Shown here: positions 49,949-53,861 of the stretch, in pieces
Layout: each line of letters opens with the position of its first letter
How positions within the stretch are numbered: the stretch's first letter is position 1
Assembly: GCF_008801475.1 (NCBI RefSeq)
Contig: NZ_VZPP01000024.1
Coordinates: forward strand, 1 to 53,861
Source of the DNA: Pseudomonas moorei
GTDB taxonomy: Bacteria; Pseudomonadota; Gammaproteobacteria; Pseudomonadales; Pseudomonadaceae
DNA: 53,861 bases
Reading direction: 5' to 3'
The notes under the pieces: model-generated
The model's database searches: none
What the model saw: the letters and a program-made list of their open reading frames with translations, nothing else
What the model was told of the DNA's origin: nothing
Translations under genes and position numbers: made by a program

Positions 49949-50383
49949 TCAGGCGTCGTTTCCGACTGGTTTGGATGGCTTAGGCGGCAAGTTGGTGTAG
50001 GCCGTGAAGGCGTAGAAGGCGGTGACGCCACCAGGCACGACGTACATAACCAGCTTTGCCAGGAACATAGTCATGGCAGCTACGTTGGCGGCTACGTCTA
50101 AATTAGAGGTGGCCGGCTCCGCGTAGGCATCAAAACCAATCGCCATCACCAGCACGATGGCCAAGAGGAAAAGCAGCATCCATTTCCAGTATTGCCGCGC
50201 AGGTTTCGAGAACGTTAGCAGGGCGCCGCTTACGAAAAGCGACAGTGTGTAATAGCGGTAAGTCCAGACAGTGAAGCCAAGCGAATCAGAACCGGCGCCC
50301 AGTAGCTGGCTGAAAACAATAACAGCGCACGCCAGTGCAAAACCGGCCATCACCGACCAAAACAAACCTACGATGGTTTTCAT
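49949..50383 (-). CDS. Hypothetical four-segment membrane protein
   Basis: 144 residues from ATG 50383 with AAAAGGAG upstream. Four hydrophobic segments (VGLFWSVMAGFALACAVIVF; YYTLSLFVSGALLTF; WMLLFLLAIVLVMAIGF; FLAKLVMYVVPGGVTAFYAF). It follows the TrfB-like gene by 18 bases and is the last gene of this operon. No family recognised; entry exclusion or envelope modification are possibilities without direct support. Confidence 0.7.
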   Translation of the reverse strand: MKTIVGLFWSVMAGFALACAVIVFSQLLGAGSDSLGFTVWTYRYYTLSLFVSGALLTFSKPARQYWKWMLLFLLAIVLVMAIGFDAYAEPATSNLDVAANVAAMTMFLAKLVMYVVPGGVTAFYAFTAYTNLPPKPSKPVGNDA

Positions 50384-50401
50384 ATCAAACTCCTTTTGTC
50401 G

Positions 50402-50716
50402 TTACTTCGGTTTTTGCGGCGCCGGTTGCGGGTATGGCTTGGCCATTTCCCGTACCTGCTCCGCCAGATCAGGGGGCAGCCACACCAAGACGGGTACCAG
50501 CTCGCCGGCGCCGTGGTCCTCTAGGATCTTTCGCACACGCTTAACCGCTGCGTGTGCGGTCTGCTTGCTTATCCCCCTAGCCTCCGCTACATCCGTGATG
50601 CGCTGGCCATCGACTAGAACAGCCTTGGCCACCTCTACGGTCGAGATAGCCAGGCGTTTGGAAGCAAAGAGGGGCGCAACCTTCTTCCATTCTTCTTTGG
50701 TGTACATCGGCTGCAT
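50402..50716 (-). CDS. TrfB/KorA-family transcriptional regulator (second copy)
   Basis: 104 residues; an ATG three codons in (50707) is also possible. The segment AISTVEVAKAVLVDGQRITDVAEARGISKQTAHAAVKRVRKILED (positions 23-67) has the KorA/TrfB VLVDG motif followed by a helix-turn-helix. It is closer to RK2 KorA than the par-operon copy. Probably a global repressor of backbone promoters, including its own operon. Confidence 0.8.
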   Translation of the reverse strand: MQPMYTKEEWKKVAPLFASKRLAISTVEVAKAVLVDGQRITDVAEARGISKQTAHAAVKRVRKILEDHGAGELVPVLVWLPPDLAEQVREMAKPYPQPAPQKPK

Positions 50717-50732
50717 TCATCAGCTCCTAGGG

Positions 50733-51164
50733 TCAGTGTTCAATCAGCCGCGGCCCCCCAGCCTCGCTGATGCGTTGCCAGATCTCGCAATGCGTGATCG
50801 TGGGCAGTGCAAGGAACGACCAGTAACAACCGCGTGAACGGGCGTACACGCGCACCAGGTCGCCAATCTCGGGGGCCTGCAGTATGAACGAATCGCCGGC
50901 CTCGCCGGCTTGATAGTCGAGCACTTGAGCACGGCTAAGCGCGAAGTCGTACCGGGTTTCGGTAATGCGCGCCGGCTGGGTGCCATGGGCGGCTTCCTGA
51001 GCTTTCAGAAAACCGATTTCATCCCCCAGCACAGCGCCGGGGTGTCTTACCTGGATCTCTGGCAGCATGAGCCAGGTTCCGCGCGCGGCCCAAGCATTCG
51101 GGCCGATCTCACGGGCATAGTCGATGATTGCGGTTTGGCCGGGTACATAGAAAACTTTTTGCAT
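50733..51164 (-). CDS. Hypothetical protein downstream of the DUF932 gene
   Basis: 143 residues, soluble, mixed alpha/beta, no motif recognised. Likely co-transcribed with the DUF932 gene and the TrfB-like gene. A strong GC hairpin (51194-51214) in the 60-base gap before it may reduce, not stop, read-through. Function unknown. Confidence 0.65.
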   Translation of the reverse strand: MQKVFYVPGQTAIIDYAREIGPNAWAARGTWLMLPEIQVRHPGAVLGDEIGFLKAQEAAHGTQPARITETRYDFALSRAQVLDYQAGEAGDSFILQAPEIGDLVRVYARSRGCYWSFLALPTITHCEIWQRISEAGGPRLIEH

Positions 51165-51224
51165 GGCTGCGATCTCCTTGCACTTGGTGCAGACCGGGCG
51201 CGCACGGCGCCCGGCCTGGGGCTG

Positions 51225-52052
51225 TTAGGCGGCTTGGCGCAGGTGCTGGGCCAGAACCCACAGGGCGCGATTGAGTTTCACGTCCTGGTCAATGCCGGAA
51301 ACGGCACGGGTGCTGGTACGGCGCCCTTGTTTGTTGCGGCCTCGCAGCCCTCCTTTGATGGTGTTTTCCTGTACGCGGTTGAAGGTCGACCAAAGGTCAT
51401 TGGTGGCGTCTTCGCGGCGACGCGGTGCCAGCAGCTGGCTTGCAGTTACCGGCGCTGGGCCGTCCGCTGGGTCATAGCGGTAGGCAAGTGCTGCCTCGGC
51501 GAAAGCGTGCTGCAGGTCGTTGCCCAGCTGGATGCCTTTCATGGTTTCGCGCTGATCCTCGATCAGCTCGAATTGATTCAGGACTTCATACGCGCCCTCG
51601 ATCACATCCCCGATAACATCCTGGCGACCGCTGTGGCGCACTTTCTGGTCCATCGCGGCCTCGCCCAGCACCAGGCCGTTGGCGCATACGAAACGGAAGC
51701 AACCGCCCATCATTTGGTAGCTGCTGGTGCCGTCGTGGCTGTTCAGCAGGATGATTTCGTTGGCTTCCTTGGCCACGATGGTATTGGCGTGACGCAGGCG
51801 GATCATGTGCTTGGTGTGTTCGCGCTTGTCGGTGTTGCGCACGCGAGTTTGGCAGGCCATGAACGGCATGAACCCCTCACTGCGCAGCGCTTCGAGTACG
51901 TCGACGGTGGGAATGTAGCGGTAGCGATCGGAGCGGCTTTCGTGCGCTTCCTCGGCAAAGATCGAGGGTGCTACGCGGGCGATCTCGTCATTGCTCAGTG
52001 GGCTGTCGCTGCGGACCATGCAAGGGTTACGGAAGTTGCTGGATAGACGCAT
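51225..52052 (-). CDS. DUF932-family plasmid/phage protein
   Basis: 275 residues. The N-terminal half has RYIPTVDVLEALRSEGFMPFMACQTRVR and the central part LLNSHDGTSSYQMMGGCFRFVCANGLVLGE, the signature of DUF932 proteins, common on plasmids and phages but of unsettled function. First gene of a leftward operon behind a strong sigma70-like promoter. Confidence 0.85.
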   Translation of the reverse strand: MRLSSNFRNPCMVRSDSPLSNDEIARVAPSIFAEEAHESRSDRYRYIPTVDVLEALRSEGFMPFMACQTRVRNTDKREHTKHMIRLRHANTIVAKEANEIILLNSHDGTSSYQMMGGCFRFVCANGLVLGEAAMDQKVRHSGRQDVIGDVIEGAYEVLNQFELIEDQRETMKGIQLGNDLQHAFAEAALAYRYDPADGPAPVTASQLLAPRRREDATNDLWSTFNRVQENTIKGGLRGRNKQGRRTSTRAVSGIDQDVKLNRALWVLAQHLRQAA

Positions 52053-52135
52053 TTTTGAATCTCCTTCGCGATTTGCCTGGCGCGGTTGCCGCCGCTGGTT
52101 CCAGGCTGTCGAGGCGGGATTGCTTCGACGGGGTT

Positions 52136-52189
52136 AGTATCGCAAAGGGTCGAACCAAAGTCAACTAATAGTCAATTCCAATTTGACCA
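52136..52189 (-). promoter_or_regulatory. Promoter and operator of the DUF932-trfB operon
   Basis: On the minus strand TTGACT (52164-52159) and GATACT (52141-52136) form -35 and -10 boxes with 17-bp spacing. An inverted repeat TAGTCAA-N7-TTGACCA (52169-52189) lies just upstream of the -35. About 135 bp around it is duplicated at 53465-53600. Confidence 0.8.
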
Positions 52190-52202
52190 CTTGTCGACAA
52201 AA

Positions 52203-52279
52203 AACCCGGCCATGCGCCGGGTTCTCATTATTCCCTCCTTCAGTCGCCGGCCTAAGCCCAGCGCAAGCCAGGCTTAGGC
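52203..52279 (-). terminator. Terminator region of the ssb operon
   Basis: Two hairpins follow the 52290 gene: GCCTAAGCC/GGCTTAGGC (52250-52279) and AACCCGGC/GCCGGGTT (52203-52223), the latter followed on the minus strand by a run of T. The second is a standard rho-independent terminator separating the ssb operon from the next promoter. Confidence 0.85.
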
Positions 52280-52289
52280 ACCACCTCCT

Positions 52290-52472
52290 TTAATCCTTGC
52301 CGCGAATGCGTTTGAGCAGGGATCCCCAGTACAGGCTTACCACGGCCAAGACCAAGCCCAGCAAGATGAGGGCCACTGCCCATTTAGGTGCTGGCTCGCC
52401 GTTGAAACTGGAAAGAAGCAGCGGACTAGATACCAGGATTAAAACGGCAGCGAGTATATGAAATTTGCTCAT
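52290..52472 (-). CDS. Small two-segment membrane protein
   Basis: 60 residues with two hydrophobic segments (ILAAVLILVSSPLLLSSF; WAVALILLGLVLAVVSLYWGSLL) and a basic end. It begins 21 bases after ssb; last gene of that operon. No family recognised. Confidence 0.65.
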   Translation of the reverse strand: MSKFHILAAVLILVSSPLLLSSFNGEPAPKWAVALILLGLVLAVVSLYWGSLLKRIRGKD

Positions 52473-52492
52473 TGATCAAATCCTTATGATGG

Positions 52493-53035
52493 TTACTGTA
52501 GGTGCCAGTTGAAGCGGTACGGATCCATGAACGGTATGTCGTCATCGAAGCTGTCGAAGTCTGCGGCAGGCTGCGCCGGCTGCTGAGGTGCAGGAGGCTG
52601 CTGTGGGCGCTGCTGACGCGGGGCTTGTTGGCGGGGTTGCTGGTTGCTGCCGCCCTGGTTGTACGGATCTCCACCTTGTTGCTGGTTCTGCGGGCGACCG
52701 CCGAGCAGCTGCATCGTGCCTTGCATGTCGACAATGATTTCGGTGGTGTAACGCTTGATACCGTCCTTCTCCCACTCGCGGGTCTGCAGCTTGCCTTCGA
52801 TGTAGCATTGCGAGCCTTTGCGCAGATATTCGCCGGCGATCTCGGCCACCTTGCCGAACAGCGACACACGGTGCCATTCGGTGCGCTCGACCTTCTGACC
52901 GGTCTGCTTGTCGGTCCACTGCTCACTGGTGGCCAGGCTGAGGTTGGTAACGGCGTTGCCGTTGGGAAGGTAGCGGACCTCGGGATCCTGCCCGCAAGTA
53001 CCGACCAGGATTACTTTGTTTACGCCACGGGCCAT
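52493..53035 (-). CDS. ssb: Single-stranded DNA-binding protein
   Basis: 180 residues. The OB fold has [22 protein letters not shown], then [32 protein letters not shown] (about 50-81). The Gln/Pro-rich linker is followed by DDDIPF, the usual SSB tip, but the protein continues for 11 residues ([11 protein letters not shown]), so the tip is not terminal. Plasmid SSBs protect incoming single-stranded DNA and dampen SOS induction. Confidence 0.95.
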
Positions 53036-53059
53036 GATGAATCTCCTTTTCCGTCTGGG

Positions 53060-53452
53060 TTAGTCGTTCTCGAAGCAACCGCAAGGGCAAGTCATGCTGT
53101 CCAGGCCATGACTGCAAATGCCGTTGTCGGCGTCTTCCTGGCGTTGCGCCTCGCGTTCACTGGCCGACATATAGCCATAAGCATCGCGGGCGTACGCAAA
53201 GACTTCTGCCACTCCCTCGGCTTGCTCATCGGTGCCAAACGCCGCGTCCATGCTTGCACAGAAGGCGTTTTGAACCATGGTGTCATAGGTGGGATAGCGC
53301 TTGCATGCCGCGCCGTAGAGTTCGTCAACCTTGCGCTCCATCGCCTCGATGTTCGATTCAGCGACCGGAGCCCAAATCTTTTTGGCGAAGTTCAAGAAGT
53401 CGCCAGGGGTGAGCCAGTTGCCGAATGCTGGGGCTTGCGCGGTGATAGTCAT
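53060..53452 (-). CDS. Hypothetical protein, first gene of the ssb operon
   Basis: 130 residues with a cysteine-rich C-terminal tail (GICSHGLDSMTCPCGCFEND) that could bind a metal. The rest is helical. It starts behind the second promoter block and is followed by ssb after 24 bases. No family recognised. Co-expression with ssb implies an establishment or DNA-handling role, which is inference. Confidence 0.7.
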   Translation of the reverse strand: MTITAQAPAFGNWLTPGDFLNFAKKIWAPVAESNIEAMERKVDELYGAACKRYPTYDTMVQNAFCASMDAAFGTDEQAEGVAEVFAYARDAYGYMSASEREAQRQEDADNGICSHGLDSMTCPCGCFEND

Positions 53453-53533
53453 GGGTAGCTCCTTCGCGGTTTACCTGGCGCGGTTGCCGCCGCTTGATCC
53501 AGGCCGTCAAAGCGGAATTGCTTCGACAGAGTT

Positions 53534-53587
53534 AGTATCGCAAAGGACTGCACCAAAGTCAACTATTGGTCAAATCCAAATTGACCA
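53534..53587 (-). promoter_or_regulatory. Promoter and operator of the ssb operon
   Basis: On the minus strand TTGACT (53562-53557) and GATACT (53539-53534) have 17-bp spacing. A perfect inverted repeat TGGTCAA-N7-TTGACCA (53567-53587) lies upstream of the -35. The block is a duplicate of 52066-52200, so both operons should be expressed together. Confidence 0.82.
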
Positions 53588-53597
53588 TTTGTCGAGA

Positions 53598-53613
53598 TTC
53601 TCGCACGCGAGAA
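53598..53613. promoter_or_regulatory. Plasmid-wide palindrome, site 7
   Basis: TTCTCGCACGCGAGAA with perfect arms, upstream of the ssb operon promoter (about 36 bases beyond the -35). Found here but not in the otherwise duplicated DUF932 promoter. Confidence 0.75.
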
Positions 53614-53861
53614 AATACCGCTTCAAATGTGCGCCATACGCTTGACTGCTCTGCCGAGCTGCTTTAATGCCGAGTGTTTGGGCGCGGGAAACAAACGCTC
53701 TTCAAAGCAGCAGCCGCGCAGCGGATGCCGCCTCGCTCTTTGGGAATGGAAGCACACCACCGCTGGGTGGATCTGCTCGGCAGCCTTCGGTAGGACGCGG
53801 TAAGCCCGGACTATCCAGAGCCAGGCCGCGTGCAAGGGGTCGTGGAATACCGCAGAGAGCG
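53614..53861. other. Non-coding stretch to the circular join
   Basis: About 180 unique bases followed by the 67-base terminal overlap. A leftward open frame is present but has no ribosome site and no recognisable protein. Short GC hairpins are the only visible structure. Confidence 0.45.

Noticed and set aside
53623..53835. 70-codon leftward frame at the circular join
   Set aside because: No ribosome site, no recognisable protein, and it runs into the assembly overlap.

Overview
The window is a complete circular conjugative plasmid of about 53.8 kb. The first 67 bases recur exactly as the last 67 (1-67 = 53795-53861), as expected for an unclipped circular assembly (unique length 53,794 bp). 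Gene content points to a Pseudomonas host: rulAB-type mutagenic polymerase genes behind a perfect SOS box, Pseudomonas-type backbone genes, and Tn501/Tn5053/Tn4651-class transposons. The set (small winged-helix Rep with iterons, resolvase, ParA-ParB-TrfB-like operon, MPF_T pilus, MobF relaxase) resembles IncP-9-type plasmids. That assignment is inference from architecture only.

Layout. 1-900: repeats, an inverted-repeat-bounded segment and a 27-codon small ORF between terminators. 902-4003: LigD-like ATP-dependent ligase and SOS-controlled rulAB. 4020-7599: leftward block headed by rep, followed by two unknown genes, a DUF1173 gene and a five-repeat HTH protein. 7620-7900: oriV with paired iterons. 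8056-11447: resolvase, unknown gene, TrfB/KorA-like gene, parB, parA. 12164-24344: rightward VirB-type type IV secretion operon (virB2,3,4,5, lipoprotein, unknown, 6,8,9,10,11,1, TrbM/KikA-like, PLD nuclease, KfrB-domain gene). 24458-29339: leftward relaxase, coupling protein and oriT accessory protein. 29340-29770: oriT with an R388-like nic region and two sets of five 11-bp repeats. 29773-31340: stbABC-like leading-region operon. 31470-32913: SprT-like protease and an unknown gene.

33246-49410 is a 16.2-kb Tn501/Tn1721-class transposon (38-bp IRs, ATATA target duplication) that split a 22-bp backbone repeat. Its own cargo is a TetR/cupin and SDR/OsmC stress module with two matching palindromic operators. 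A Tn5053/Tn402-type element (36956-46422, GCGGC duplication) sits inside its res site. That inner element holds the remains of a mer end, an ISL3 remnant, an IS5-family IS, an rcnR-rcnA nickel/cobalt efflux pair, a Tn4651-group tnpA/tnpC pair with one recognised end, and lysR and tniA fragments.

49949-53452 is leftward backbone: membrane protein, second TrfB/KorA-like regulator, DUF932 gene, ssb and unknowns, driven by two duplicated promoter blocks. Seven copies of a 16-bp palindrome (arms TTCTCGC/GCGAGAA, one imperfect) are scattered over the backbone and absent from the transposon. They mark a plasmid-wide control or partition network, most likely read by the KorB-like ParB or one of the two TrfB-like proteins.
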